Both the position numbers and the translations under genes were made by a program. A stretch of DNA of 64,000 nucleotides, from positions 5,040,893-5,104,892 of the forward strand of contig NC_014623.1 in the NCBI RefSeq assembly GCF_000165485.1, written 5' to 3'. Each line of letters begins with the position of its first letter. Position 1 is the stretch's first letter. The notes under the pieces were generated by a model, which ran no database searches, was not told the origin of the DNA, and was given only the letters and a program-made list of their open reading frames with translations. Below, piece by piece: positions 9,001 through 16,254 of the stretch. The DNA comes from Stigmatella aurantiaca DW4/3-1 (lineage in GTDB: Bacteria; Myxococcota; Myxococcia; Myxococcales; Myxococcaceae).

Positions 9001-11635
9001 AGGGGCGCCCCAGGCGTTGGAGCTCCCGGCGGACCGTCCTCGTCCGCAGGTGCAGACGTCCCAAGGGGCGCAGTTGAGCGTGCAGCTGCCTCTGGCCCTC
9101 TCTCAGGAGATCAGGGCCTTGAGTCATCGGGAGGGGGCCACGCTGTTCATGACGTTGCTGGCGGCGTTCCAGGCGCTGCTCGCTCGCTATTCAGGGCAGA
9201 CGGACATCGTGGTGGGCTCGCCCATCGCGGGCCGCAATCGCCAGGAGGTGGAGGGGCTCGTCGGGCTCTTCGTCAACACGCTGGCGCTCCGCGCGGATGT
9301 CCAGGGCTCGCTCAGCTTCCAGGCGCTGCTGGCCCAGGTGCGGGAGGCCTGCCTCGGTGCCTATGCGCATCAGGATCTGCCCTTCGAGCAGGTCGTGGAA
9401 GCGCTCCAGCTCGACCGGGACCTGAGCCGCACGCCGCTGTTCCAGGTGATGTTCGTCCTCGAGACCCAGTCGGCGCCCACGCTGGAGTGCGGTGGGCTGT
9501 CCCTGAAACCTCTCGACGTGGACCTCGTCACGGCGAAGTTCGATCTGACGGTGGGCCTGCGGGAGACCGGGCACGGGCTGCTCAGCGTCTGGGAGTACAA
9601 CACCTCGCTGTTCGACCGCGAGACCGTCGCCCGGATGGCCAGGCACTTCCAGACGTTGTTGGAGGGGCTGACGGCCCGGCCGGACCAGCAGATCTCCCGC
9701 ATCTCGCTGCTCTCGGAAGAGGAGCGAAGGCAAGTCCTGGAGGCGTGGGCCCAGACAGAAGCGGAGTACCCGCGGCAGACATGCATCCACCGGTTGTTCG
9801 AGGCTCAGGCGGAGCGCGCGGCGGGAGCGCTGGCGGTGAAGTCCCTTCATGGACAGGTGAGCTACGGGGAGCTGAATGCCCAGGCGAACCAGCTGGCGCA
9901 CTGGCTGAGGACTCGCGGGGTGAGGCCCGAGGATCGGGTCGTGCTGTGCATGGAGCGGTCGGTGGAGCTGGCGGTGGGAGCCCTCGGGATTCTGAAGGCC
10001 GGAGGGGCGTACGTGCCGCTGGATCCGGCGTACCCCGCGGAGCGGTTGAAGACGATGGCGGAGGACAGCCGGGCGAAGGTGGTGGTGACGCAGGGGCGGC
10101 TGAAGGGCGTGTTCGAGGGACTGCGCGCGGAGGTGGTGTGCCTGGACGACGACCGGGAGGCACTGGAGCATCAGGAGCGGAAGAATCCCGCGAGTGGGGG
10201 AGAGGCGGCGAACCTGGCGTACGTCATCTACACGTCCGGCTCGACGGGCAAGCCGAAGGGCGTGGAGGTGAGCCACGCGAGTTTGGCGAACCTGGTGGCG
10301 TGGCACCAGCGGGAGTACGCGGTGACGCCCGACGACCGGGCGACGCTGGTATCGGGCCCTGCGTTCGACGCCTCGGTGTGGGAACTGTGGCCGTACCTGA
10401 CCGCGGGGGCGAGCCTCCACATCCCGGGTGACGAGGTGAGGGCCGTGCCCGCCCGGTTGCTGGAGTGGCTGGCCGCGGAAAGCATCACGCTGAGCTTCCT
10501 GCCGACGCCGCTGGCGGAGGTGGTGCTGGCGGAGGATTGGCCGGAGGGGATGGCGCTCCGGGCGCTGCTGACGGGAGGAGACCGGCTGCGCCGCCGGCTG
10601 CGTCCAGGGCAGAAGGCGCGCCTGATGAACCACTACGGACCGACGGAGAACACGGTGGTGGCGACCTGGGCGCCCGTGATGGGAGAGGTGGGGACGCTGC
10701 CTCCCATCGGGCGGCCCATCTCGAATGCGCAGGCGTACGTGCTGGACAAGGGCATGAACCCGGTGCCGGTGGGGGTGAGCGGCGAGCTGTTCATCGGAGG
10801 AGACAGCCTGGCGCGGGGCTACCTGGACCGGCCGGCGTTGACGGCCGAGAAGTTCCTCCCCCATCCGTTCAGCACCCAGCCTGGGAGCCGGTTGTACCGG
10901 ACGGGGGATCTGGTGCGCTGGTCCGCCGCCGGAGAGCTGGAGTTCCTGGGCCGGGTGGATCAGCAGGTGAAGATCCGCGGCTTCCGGATCGAGCTGGGGG
11001 AGATCGAGGCAGTGCTAGCACAGCACCCCGCGGTGCGCGAGGCGGTGGTGGTGGTGCGGGAGAGCGCTCCGGAGGTCAAGCAGCTCGTGGGCTACGCCGT
11101 CGCCCAAGGGGAGGCGCGGCCTTCGAAGGCAGAGCTTCGCACCTACCTTCGAGAGCGGCTGCCAGAGCCCATGGTGCCCTCGGCGATCGTGCTGCTGGAG
11201 GCGCTGCCCGTGACGCCCAACGGCAAGCTGGACCGGCGGGCCTTGCCCGTGCCGGAGGAGGGTCTGGGCGCCGATGACGCCCTCGTGGCGCCTCAGACGG
11301 ACTTCGAGCGGGCCGTAGCGGCCATCTGGCAGGAAGTCCTCCACGTGGCGAAGGTCGGCACGAACGACCGCTTCTTCGATCTGGGGGGCAACTCGCTGAC
11401 GATCCTCGAAGTGCAGAAGAAACTGTCTACCGCCCTGAGCCTCGACGTGAAGCTGACGAAGCTCTTCCAGTACCCGACCATCGGGTCACTCGCGCAGCAC
11501 CTGGCCCAGGGGGACCCGGGCCCAGCCGTGGCTGCCGTCAGCCAGCAGCGAGTCAAGAGGCGCCAGGAGTTGGATGCGCAGGGGCAGGCCCGAAGGCGGC
11601 TCCGCACCAGCAAGAAGGACGCTCAGGATGAGTGA
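2..11635 (+). CDS. NRPS-1, multimodular nonribosomal peptide synthetase, 5' partial
   Basis: The reading frame is open from base 2, so the gene starts upstream; the GTG at 14 lies inside the end of an adenylation domain. Domains in order by base position: A C-terminus (2-235), carrier protein T (265-480, LGGDS), C (640-1920, HHVVLDG), A (1990-3530), T (3550-3770, LGGDS), epimerization E (3810-5110, HHLVVDVVSWR, TVGWFTS), C (5190-6500), A (6550-8090), T (8125-8340, LGGHS), C (8385-9690, HHIVTDG), A (9750-11260), T (11290-11500, LGGNS), then a basic tail that may dock to the PKS. The specificity code read by eye for the first two full A domains is DLTKIGEVGK, one conservative change from the published Asn code DLTKLGEVGK. 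The third reads DAWFLGHVVK, one change from a Leu code DAWFLGNVVK. The predicted order is therefore X, D-Asn, Asn, Leu. The stop overlaps the PKS start, so translation is probably coupled. No thioesterase is present. Confidence 0.97.
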   Translation, partial: KHPGVREVVVVVREDEGGSRRLVAYVVGKQKESAPSSESLRSYLKEKLPEYMVPSAYVRLEALPLALTGKVDRRALPVPTLDGAGRREGFVEPRTELERKLAEVWASVLKHARVGVHDNFFELGGDSISSMQIVARAHQAGLKVTSKQLFQHQTIAELAPVVDVSREQGMARDSMPLTAIRRGNADAARPMVSDFPLARMEPATLERVLKKHPQVEDIYPLSPLQQGMLFHALLSVELGMYFEQAVWRFGGALDVRAFQQAWQAVVDQNPILRTGFFWGEVPEPLQVVHPQGELPWQELDWRGVPSAEQPARMASFLEEDRARGFDLSRPPLMRVAIVRMGNSDDWIIWSFHHVVLDGWSSSLLLKDLFALYEAFVQGRPLQRVQRPAFREYIAWLQQQDTREAQAYWSQELKGFTAPTPLPGARSLERTGSESTHQREREVQFTEGETEAVQAFARKHKVTVNTVAQAAWALVLGRYSGEPEVVFGSTVAGRPPDLAGVDAMVGVLINTLPIRVRLPAEVPVLEWLQGLQAQQLEQRQHQHCPLVQIQKWSEVPRDRALFDSLFVFDYPMDASEMGRLGILEAETFRPSQRTNYPLTATLGFPRGKLELRLAHEPQSFDAALMEQVLVHWKVALERIIAYPEHRLRQLQLLTDEERRELVERWNETRTEYGRERCVHELFEEQARRTPEALAVRSGREQVSYGELNRRANQLANLLVKKGVGPEEVVGLCTERTVGTVVGLLGILKAGGAYVPLDPGYPEERLRYMLEDSGAKVVVTQQKVVGRLGGLRAEVVCLDRQAEELERESEQSPESGVGARNLAYVIYTSGSTGRPKGAMLEHQGVCNYLEWSGKAYRVEEGRGAPVHSSISFDLTVTSLVLPLVKGKAVEMVGEEEGVEGLGEALRAGGDYSLVKLTPTHLKMLSQQMKEEEAKGRTRAFIIGGEGLTAESLRYWRKNAPGTRLINEYGPTETVVGCSSYEVKEGDEEEGAVPIGEPIANTQLYVLDGQMGLVAKGVVGELYIGGEGVGRGYLGRGELTAERFVPDPYGKREGGRLYRTGDLVRRKVDGKLEYLGRMDTQVKVRGYRIELGEIETVLSKHAAVSEAVVVVREEPRGNQQLVGYVVTEGGRDESGAVREYLRQKLPEYMVPGALVCLERLPVTQNGKVDRKALPAPVLSSKASRDFAEPRTEVERKLAEVWTSVLKHPRIGVHDNFFELGGDSIISIHIVAQAQQMGLKVTSKQLFRHQTIAELASVVVDAGKEQEQGTVQGPVPLTPIQKWLFDQELPHPQHFNMALMLEVEPPVEAVRVEESLQALIEHHDALRLSFQKEGAAWTQVNEGIEKRLRLERVDVSQAGAGESDAIAQVAKRMQEGLSLGEAPLLKATLFERGEGEKGKLLLVLHHLVVDVVSWRVLLEDLNRAYAQRSQGEAIKLPAKTTPFKVWAERLARYAQGEAVGAELAYWAGAERQDVRGLPVDRSAGANTVASERRLTVALEKEETRVLLQEVPGAYRAQINDVLLTALAQSVGKWSGQQRVLVNLEGHGREELFEDVDVSRTVGWFTSIFPVLLDLQGARTSGEALRAIREDLRRLPRRGLGYGVLRYLREDGTGERLKALPRAQVGFNYVGQFDAMAEGASRFRLTQEQAGATVSEHNLRADLLEVHGQVFGGRLELTWAYSENFHERATIEALAQDFVAALRQLITHRHSEDAARLTVSDFPLARMEPETLERVLKQHPQVEDIYPLSPLQQGMLFHALLSVELGMYFEQAVWRFGGALDVRAFQQAWQAVVDQNPILRTGFFWKGVPEPLQVVHPQGELPWQELDWRGVPLAEQPARMASFLQEDRARGFDLSHPPVMRVAVIRMGDSDYRIIWSFHHVLLDGWSSSLLLKDLFALYEAFVQGRSLQLPRRPAFREYIAWLQQQDTREAQAYWSQELKGFTAPTPLPGARNLGRAGSESTRLRECEVQFTESETEAVQAFARKHKVTVNTVAQAAWALVLGRYSGEPEAVFGSTVAGRPPDLAGVDAMVGMLINTLPIRVRLPAEMHLVTWLQGLQAQQLEQRQHQHCPLVQIQKWSEVPRDRALFDSLFVFDYPMDASVKERLGVLEAETFQSIERTNYPLTATLGFPRGKLELRLAYEPQSFDAGLIDQVLAHWKVALERIVAQPDQRIAELGLMGEEERRELVERWNETRTEYGRERCVHELFEEQARRTPEALAVRSGREQVSYGELNRRANQLANLLVKKGVGPEEVVGLCTERTVGTVVGLLGILKAGGAYVPLDPGYPEERLRYMLEDSGAKVVVTQQKVVGRLGGLRAEVVCLDTQQEELERESEQSPESGVGARNLAYVIYTSGSTGRPKGAMLEHQGVCNYLEWSGKAYRVEEGRGAPVHSSISFDLTVTSLVLPLVKGKAVEMVGEEEGVEGLGEALRAGGDYSLVKLTPTHLKMLSQQMKEEEAKGRTRAFIIGGEGLTAESLRYWRKNAPGTRLINEYGPTETVVGCSSYEVKEGDEEEGAVPIGEPIANTQLYVLDGQMGLVAKGVVGELYIGGEGVGRGYLGRGELTAERFVPDPYGKREGGRLYRTGDLVRRKVDGKLEYLGRMDTQVKVRGYRIELGEIETVLSKHAAVSEAVVVVREEPRGNQQLVGYVVTEGGRDESGAVREYLRQKLPEYMVPGALVCLERLPVTQNGKVDRKALPAPVLSSKASRDFVSPKGALEELVAGIWAQVLGLDRVSANGNFFELGGHSLLAMQMISRVRETFEVDLPLRSLFGAPTVAELARTIEAALAGGLGRLAPPLAPVSREGELPTSFAQYRLWFLDQLQTGGYSYNVPVGMRLLGPLDREALERSLQEIIRRHEVLRTTFVSSGGRTVQVISPEVRLALAVENLEGLAPSEREGEAQRRAREEAQRPFELSHGPLLRATVLRLAKEEHVLLLVMHHIVTDGWSINVLLRELSQLYPVFVAGGVPALPALAIQYADFAVWQRRWLQGEVLEAQRSYWKKTLAGAPQALELPADRPRPQVQTSQGAQLSVQLPLALSQEIRALSHREGATLFMTLLAAFQALLARYSGQTDIVVGSPIAGRNRQEVEGLVGLFVNTLALRADVQGSLSFQALLAQVREACLGAYAHQDLPFEQVVEALQLDRDLSRTPLFQVMFVLETQSAPTLECGGLSLKPLDVDLVTAKFDLTVGLRETGHGLLSVWEYNTSLFDRETVARMARHFQTLLEGLTARPDQQISRISLLSEEERRQVLEAWAQTEAEYPRQTCIHRLFEAQAERAAGALAVKSLHGQVSYGELNAQANQLAHWLRTRGVRPEDRVVLCMERSVELAVGALGILKAGGAYVPLDPAYPAERLKTMAEDSRAKVVVTQGRLKGVFEGLRAEVVCLDDDREALEHQERKNPASGGEAANLAYVIYTSGSTGKPKGVEVSHASLANLVAWHQREYAVTPDDRATLVSGPAFDASVWELWPYLTAGASLHIPGDEVRAVPARLLEWLAAESITLSFLPTPLAEVVLAEDWPEGMALRALLTGGDRLRRRLRPGQKARLMNHYGPTENTVVATWAPVMGEVGTLPPIGRPISNAQAYVLDKGMNPVPVGVSGELFIGGDSLARGYLDRPALTAEKFLPHPFSTQPGSRLYRTGDLVRWSAAGELEFLGRVDQQVKIRGFRIELGEIEAVLAQHPAVREAVVVVRESAPEVKQLVGYAVAQGEARPSKAELRTYLRERLPEPMVPSAIVLLEALPVTPNGKLDRRALPVPEEGLGADDALVAPQTDFERAVAAIWQEVLHVAKVGTNDRFFDLGGNSLTILEVQKKLSTALSLDVKLTKLFQYPTIGSLAQHLAQGDPGPAVAAVSQQRVKRRQELDAQGQARRRLRTSKKDAQDE
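542..556 (+). other. Scar of a lost epimerization domain
   Basis: The first T domain is of the LGGDS type that normally precedes E. It is followed by PLTAI (527-541), which matches the first residues of the E domain at 3814 (PLTPI). Five unmatched codons follow, then DAAR (557-568), which matches the end of the E-C linker at 5123-5134. About 1.29 kb, a whole E domain, is missing relative to the next module. The frame is intact. Confidence 0.7.
575..3551 (+). repeat. Intragenic C-A repeat, copy 1
   Basis: This condensation-adenylation block is repeated at 5141-8117. The offset is 4566 bases at both ends, so there is no net insertion or deletion. Identity is near complete through the A domain and slightly lower in the C domain. 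It ends abruptly in the A-T linker: after the shared residues SSKASRDF the two copies diverge completely. Confidence 0.93.
5141..8117 (+). repeat. Intragenic C-A repeat, copy 2
   Basis: Second copy of the block at 575-3551. Copy 1 is followed by a T-E pair; copy 2 is followed by a different T domain of the LGGHS type and then an L-type C domain. Both C domains begin with the VEDIYPLSPLQQGM motif, typical of C domains that accept a D-configured donor from an E domain. Confidence 0.93.
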
Positions 11636-14600
11636 GGAAACCGCAGTGGACGCTGGACGTGGGGTCGCGATCATTGGGATGGCGGGCCGCTTCCCGGGGG
11701 CGCGGAGCGTCGATGAGTTCTGGCGCAACCTGTGCCAGGGCGTGGAAGCACGCTCGGTGCTGAGCGGCGAGGAGCTGGAGGCGGCTGGTGTGGAGCGGTC
11801 CGTCTGGACGCGTTCCGATTACGTTCCGGCGGCTTTCCTCCTGGAGGGTGTGGAGCTGTTCGATGCCTCCTTGTTCGGCCTCAACCCGAGGGAGGCGGAG
11901 GTCATGGACCCTCAACACCGCCTCCTGTGCGAGTGTGCCTGGGAGGCCCTGGAGCGGGCGGGGTATGGCGCCTCCCAGTACCGAGGCAACGTGGCGATCT
12001 TCGCGGGCTCCGGGTCCAATGAGTACCTGCGGAACAACCTGGAAGCGCGGCCCGAGCTGTTCCGTTCCGTGGAGGGGATGGTCCTCCTTGGGAACGACGA
12101 GGACTGCATGGCCACCCGGGCCGCGTTCCTCCTGGATCTCCGGGGACCGGCCATCAACGTCCACACGGCCTGTTCGAGTTCGCTGGTGGCGCTCCACCTC
12201 GCCTGCCAGAGCCTGCGGGCGGGCGAGTCCGATCTGGCCCTGGCGGGCGGGGTCCGGATCAATGTCCCCCAGCGAAGGGGATACGTGTTCGCGCCGGATG
12301 GCATCTCTTCGCCCGATGGGCACTGCCGGGCCTTCGACGAGAAGGCGGAGGGGACCGTCAGTGGCTCGGGGGTGGGCATCGTGGTGCTCAAGCGCCTGGC
12401 GGATGCGCTGGAGGATGGGGACTTCATCCATGCCGTCATCCTCGAGTCGGCCATCAACAACGATGGGGCCTCGAAGGTGGGCTTCACGGCCCCCAGCGTC
12501 GATGGCCAGGTGGCGGCCATCTCCGAAGCCCTCGCCATGGCCAACGTGGAGCCTGGGACGATCCAGTACATCGAGGCCCACGGGACTGGAACGGCGCTCG
12601 GGGATCCCATCGAGATCGCCGCCCTCAACCAGGTCTTTCAGGGGTTGCCTTCGAAGACCTGTGCCATTGGCTCGGTGAAGACCAACATTGGCCACATGGA
12701 CGCGGCGGCAGGGGTCGCCGGCCTCATCAAGACGGCGCTGGCGCTGCAACACCGCCAGATCCCGGCCAGCCTGCACTTCACCCGGCCGAATCCGAAGATC
12801 GACTTCGACGGAGGGCCCTTCTACGTCAATCAGACCCTCCGGGAGTGGCGCACCGGTGAGGCGCCTCGGCGTGCCGGGGTCAGCTCGTTCGGCATCGGAG
12901 GAACCAACGCCCACGCGGTTCTAGAAGAGGCCCCCCTCCCCGAGGAGGCTGCCCCTGGACGGCCCGCGCAACTGTTGGTGCTGTCCGCCCGGGGCAAGCG
13001 GGCGCTGGAGGAGGCGACCTCGAACCTGGCGGCGCACCTGGAGAAGCACCCGGATGTGAACTTGGCGGACCTGGCCTACACCCTTCAGGTGGGGCGGAAG
13101 CGTTTCGATTGTCGGCGGGTGCTGGTTTGCCGGACCGTCGAGGAGGCCCGTCAGGCGCTGGTTGAGCGCGATCCGCAACGGCTCCTCACGCAGGCTCAGG
13201 AGGCCTCCTCCCGTCCGGTCACGTTCCTCTTCCCCGGTCAGGGCGCACAGTCCGTGGACATGGGGCGGGGGCTTTACGAGACGGAGCCCGTCTTTCGCAA
13301 GCACGTGGATGATTGCTGCGAGCGGCTCGTGGCGTCGCTCGGATTCGATCTGCGGGAGTTCCTCTATCCGTCCGAGGCGCGGCGCGAGGAGGCCAGCAAG
13401 AGGCTGTTGCAGACCGCTGCCACCCAGCCCGCGCTCTTCGTGGTGGAGTACGCGCTGGCCCGGCTCTGGATGTCGCTGGGGCTCAAGCCCGAGGCCATGA
13501 TGGGTCACAGCCTCGGTGAGTATGTCGCGGCCTGTCTGGCAGGGGTCTTCTCACTCGAGGATGCCTTGCAACTGGTGGCCTACCGTGGGCAACTCCTGCA
13601 GAAGCTGCCCGGCGGTGCGATGCTCTCCATCCACCTGTCCGAGAAGGAGGTGCAGGGCCTTCTTGGGCCAGGGGTCTCGCTCGCCGCGGTCAATGCGCCC
13701 TCCCTCTGTGTGCTTTCCGGGACGGTGGAGGCGATGGAAGCCCTGGAGGCGGAGCTGGTCCTCCGGAAGATCGGGCACCGGAGACTGCATACCTCCCACG
13801 CGTTCCACTCGGCGATGATGGATCCCATCCTCGAGGCCTTCGCGGAGCGGATGCACCGGATCAAGCTTTCGCCGCCCCGGATCCCCTATGTCTCCAGCCT
13901 GACGGGAACCTGGATCACGGCGGCGGCCGCGACGAGTCCGCGCTACTGGGTGGAGCACCTGCGGCAGCCCGTCCGCTTTGGCGATGGCGTGGACTCGCTG
14001 TTGGCAGAGCCTCAGCGGGTCTTCGTGGAAGTGGGCCCTGGCCACGGGTTGAGCACCTTGCTCCGGAACAGGGCGGGTGCCGCGGCCCATCGTGTGGCCG
14101 TCTCCTCCCTGCACCGCTTCCCGGAGGCACAGGAGGATCGTCCCTTCTTCCTGGGGGCGGTGGGACAGCTGTGGCTCGCGGGTGCGGAGATTCACTGGCC
14201 GAAGCTGCACGTGGACGAGCAACGGAGGCGAATCCCTCTGCCGGCCTATCCCTTCCAACGGGAACGGTACTGGGTCGATCCGCAGCCGAAGGCGGAGCAG
14301 GCGCGTGCCAAGACCGGGGCGCGTCAGAAGCGGGCAGACCTCGCGGAGTGGTTCTACGTGCCGGGCTGGAAGCGCCGCCCCCTGCCAGCAGCCTCGATGC
14401 GCCAGGTGAAGCCCGGCTCTGGCTGGTTGGTCTTCCTGGACCCTACAGGCATCGGTCAACGGTTGGTGCAGAAGCTGGAGGCAGGGGGGGCCGAGGTCAC
14501 CTGTGTCTCCCTCGGAACCGAGTTCTCACGAAAGGGGGAGAAGCGGTTCGAGTTGGCTCCAGGGCAGCAAGCCCAATTCCGGATGCTGGGCGAGGAGCTC

Positions 14601-16205
14601 CAGCGGCTGGGAAGGCTTCCCGGGCATGTTGTCCATCTCTGGGGCCTTACGCCAGAGACGGCGGGACAGGCCGAGGAAACGGTGGTGCGGAGCCAGCAGG
14701 AGCTTGGCTTCTACAGCGTGCTCTTCCTGAGCCAAGCGCTCGCGGAGCACCTGCGAGAGCAGCCGCTTCAGCTCGATGTGATTGCCCATGGCACTCAGGA
14801 TGTCACGGGCGAGGAACCCCTCTCTCCCGGGAAGGCCATGGTGCTGGGGCTCTGCACGGTCATTCCCCAGGAACACCCGGCGATGCGCTGCCGGAGCATC
14901 GACGTCGAACCGCCCGAGGCAGGTGGGGAGGAGCGGCTGAGCGCGCGGCTCTTCCAGGAGGTGCTCTCGGAGGTCCACGGCCACGGCGTGGCCTACCGTG
15001 GACACCGGCGCTGGGTGGAGTTCTTCGAGCCGGTGAGGCTCGGAGCGCCAGGGGAGGATCCTGGGCTCCTGCGCGAGCGCGGCGTCTACCTGATCACGGG
15101 TGGGTTGGGCCGGATTGGCCTCGTGCTGGCCGAGCACCTCGGGGCGGCGGTCCAAGCCCGGTTGGTGCTCGTCGGGAGATCGTTCTTTCCTGAGCGAGGA
15201 GCGTGGGAGGCATGGCTCCAGGCGCATGGAGACGAGGAGGCGACCTCCCAGAAGATCCGGCGGCTGCTGGCCCTGGAGCAGAAGGGGGCGGAGGTTCTGG
15301 TCGCTCGCGCGGACATCTCGCAGCCCGCGGAAGTGGAGGCGCTGCTGGCGAAGGTGCAGGCGCGCTTTGGTGGGTTGAATGGTGTGGTGCACGGCGCGGC
15401 CACCACCGGCACCGAGGTGGTTCTCCCGATCCGGGAGGCCGACAAGGACGCGTGTGAGAACCAGTTCAGGTCCAAGATCCATGGACTGCGGGTCCTGCGC
15501 GATGCGCTGCGCGGGAAGGTGCTCGACTTCGTCCTGTTGCAGTCCTCGCTGGCTTCGATCCTGGGAGGCTTCGGTTTCTGCGCCTACTCCGCGGCGAACC
15601 GCTTCCTGGATGCCCTGGCTGCCTTGGAGGGCCGGGGAGGTTCCACCCGCTGGATCAGTGTGAATTGGGACGGCTGGGAGTTTGGAGGGGTGGGGCAGTC
15701 AGGCGCGTTGCCCATGAGTGCCTCGGAAGGTGTTGAGGCGTTTCAGCGCATCCTGAGCGGGGACGAGGCGTCGAACTGGGCGGTTTCGGCGGAGGCGCTC
15801 GAGTCCCGGCTGGCGGTCTGGATTGAGCAGAAGGGATCCGCCAAGGCGGCGCAGGACAAGCCGGTGGAGGTTGCGTCCTTGCACCAGCGGCCAGATCTGC
15901 CCACTGAGTATGTGGCGCCCCGCGATGACCTTGAGGCGGAGATCGCGGGGATCTGGGCGGAGTTGCTGGGAGTTCAGCAGGTGGGCATCCACGATTCGTT
16001 CTTCCTGCTGGGTGGGCACTCCTTGCTTGGGATGCAGCTCCTGTCGCGGATCCGCGAGCAGTTGAAGGGCGACATTCCCCTGCGGAGCCTGTTCGAAACC
16101 CCCACGGTCGCCGGGCTCGCACTGCTCGTCGTCCAGCAGCGGGCCAGCCACGTGGACGACGAGGCGCTGAGCTTGCTCCTCGCGGAGATTGAGCAGGCCA
16201 GCTAG
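11628..16205 (+). CDS. Type I PKS module, KS-AT-KR-ACP
   Basis: A 1525-residue single extension module. ATG 11628 overlaps the NRPS-1 stop by 8 bases, with a GAAGGAC-type ribosome site upstream. Ketosynthase: active-site Cys in HTACSSS, His in EAHGTGT and NIGHMDA. Acyltransferase: FPGQGAQ, Ser in GHSLGEY, and HAFHSAM, the pattern of malonyl-CoA-selective ATs. Ketoreductase: NADPH site GGLGRIG and catalytic Ser, Tyr and Asn (QSS, AYSAAN). The stretch between AT and KR is the KR structural half. Acyl carrier protein: LGGHSLL near 16010. There is no DH, ER, methyltransferase or thioesterase, so the module should add one malonate and leave a beta-hydroxyl. Its place after a Leu-type module implies a statine-like unit. 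The LDD signature of B-type ketoreductases was not found, so hydroxyl stereochemistry is left open. Confidence 0.97.
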   Translation: MSEETAVDAGRGVAIIGMAGRFPGARSVDEFWRNLCQGVEARSVLSGEELEAAGVERSVWTRSDYVPAAFLLEGVELFDASLFGLNPREAEVMDPQHRLLCECAWEALERAGYGASQYRGNVAIFAGSGSNEYLRNNLEARPELFRSVEGMVLLGNDEDCMATRAAFLLDLRGPAINVHTACSSSLVALHLACQSLRAGESDLALAGGVRINVPQRRGYVFAPDGISSPDGHCRAFDEKAEGTVSGSGVGIVVLKRLADALEDGDFIHAVILESAINNDGASKVGFTAPSVDGQVAAISEALAMANVEPGTIQYIEAHGTGTALGDPIEIAALNQVFQGLPSKTCAIGSVKTNIGHMDAAAGVAGLIKTALALQHRQIPASLHFTRPNPKIDFDGGPFYVNQTLREWRTGEAPRRAGVSSFGIGGTNAHAVLEEAPLPEEAAPGRPAQLLVLSARGKRALEEATSNLAAHLEKHPDVNLADLAYTLQVGRKRFDCRRVLVCRTVEEARQALVERDPQRLLTQAQEASSRPVTFLFPGQGAQSVDMGRGLYETEPVFRKHVDDCCERLVASLGFDLREFLYPSEARREEASKRLLQTAATQPALFVVEYALARLWMSLGLKPEAMMGHSLGEYVAACLAGVFSLEDALQLVAYRGQLLQKLPGGAMLSIHLSEKEVQGLLGPGVSLAAVNAPSLCVLSGTVEAMEALEAELVLRKIGHRRLHTSHAFHSAMMDPILEAFAERMHRIKLSPPRIPYVSSLTGTWITAAAATSPRYWVEHLRQPVRFGDGVDSLLAEPQRVFVEVGPGHGLSTLLRNRAGAAAHRVAVSSLHRFPEAQEDRPFFLGAVGQLWLAGAEIHWPKLHVDEQRRRIPLPAYPFQRERYWVDPQPKAEQARAKTGARQKRADLAEWFYVPGWKRRPLPAASMRQVKPGSGWLVFLDPTGIGQRLVQKLEAGGAEVTCVSLGTEFSRKGEKRFELAPGQQAQFRMLGEELQRLGRLPGHVVHLWGLTPETAGQAEETVVRSQQELGFYSVLFLSQALAEHLREQPLQLDVIAHGTQDVTGEEPLSPGKAMVLGLCTVIPQEHPAMRCRSIDVEPPEAGGEERLSARLFQEVLSEVHGHGVAYRGHRRWVEFFEPVRLGAPGEDPGLLRERGVYLITGGLGRIGLVLAEHLGAAVQARLVLVGRSFFPERGAWEAWLQAHGDEEATSQKIRRLLALEQKGAEVLVARADISQPAEVEALLAKVQARFGGLNGVVHGAATTGTEVVLPIREADKDACENQFRSKIHGLRVLRDALRGKVLDFVLLQSSLASILGGFGFCAYSAANRFLDALAALEGRGGSTRWISVNWDGWEFGGVGQSGALPMSASEGVEAFQRILSGDEASNWAVSAEALESRLAVWIEQKGSAKAAQDKPVEVASLHQRPDLPTEYVAPRDDLEAEIAGIWAELLGVQQVGIHDSFFLLGGHSLLGMQLLSRIREQLKGDIPLRSLFETPTVAGLALLVVQQRASHVDDEALSLLLAEIEQAS

Positions 16206-16240
16206 CGGCGGCCGCTCCTTTCAAAAGACTTACGGAATTT

Positions 16241-16247
16241 GGAGAGG
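16241..16247 (+). promoter_or_regulatory. Ribosome binding site of NRPS-2
   Basis: GGAGAGG ends 7 bases before ATG 16255. It fixes the start there rather than at an in-frame upstream codon that would overlap the PKS stop. The PKS-NRPS-2 gap is 49 bases, with no terminator-like hairpin seen. Confidence 0.8.
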
Positions 16248-16254
16248 TTGGAAC

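Noticed and set aside
15060-15700. Assignment of KR stereochemistry
   Set aside because: Neither the LDD motif of B-type nor the expected Trp of A-type ketoreductases could be placed with confidence.
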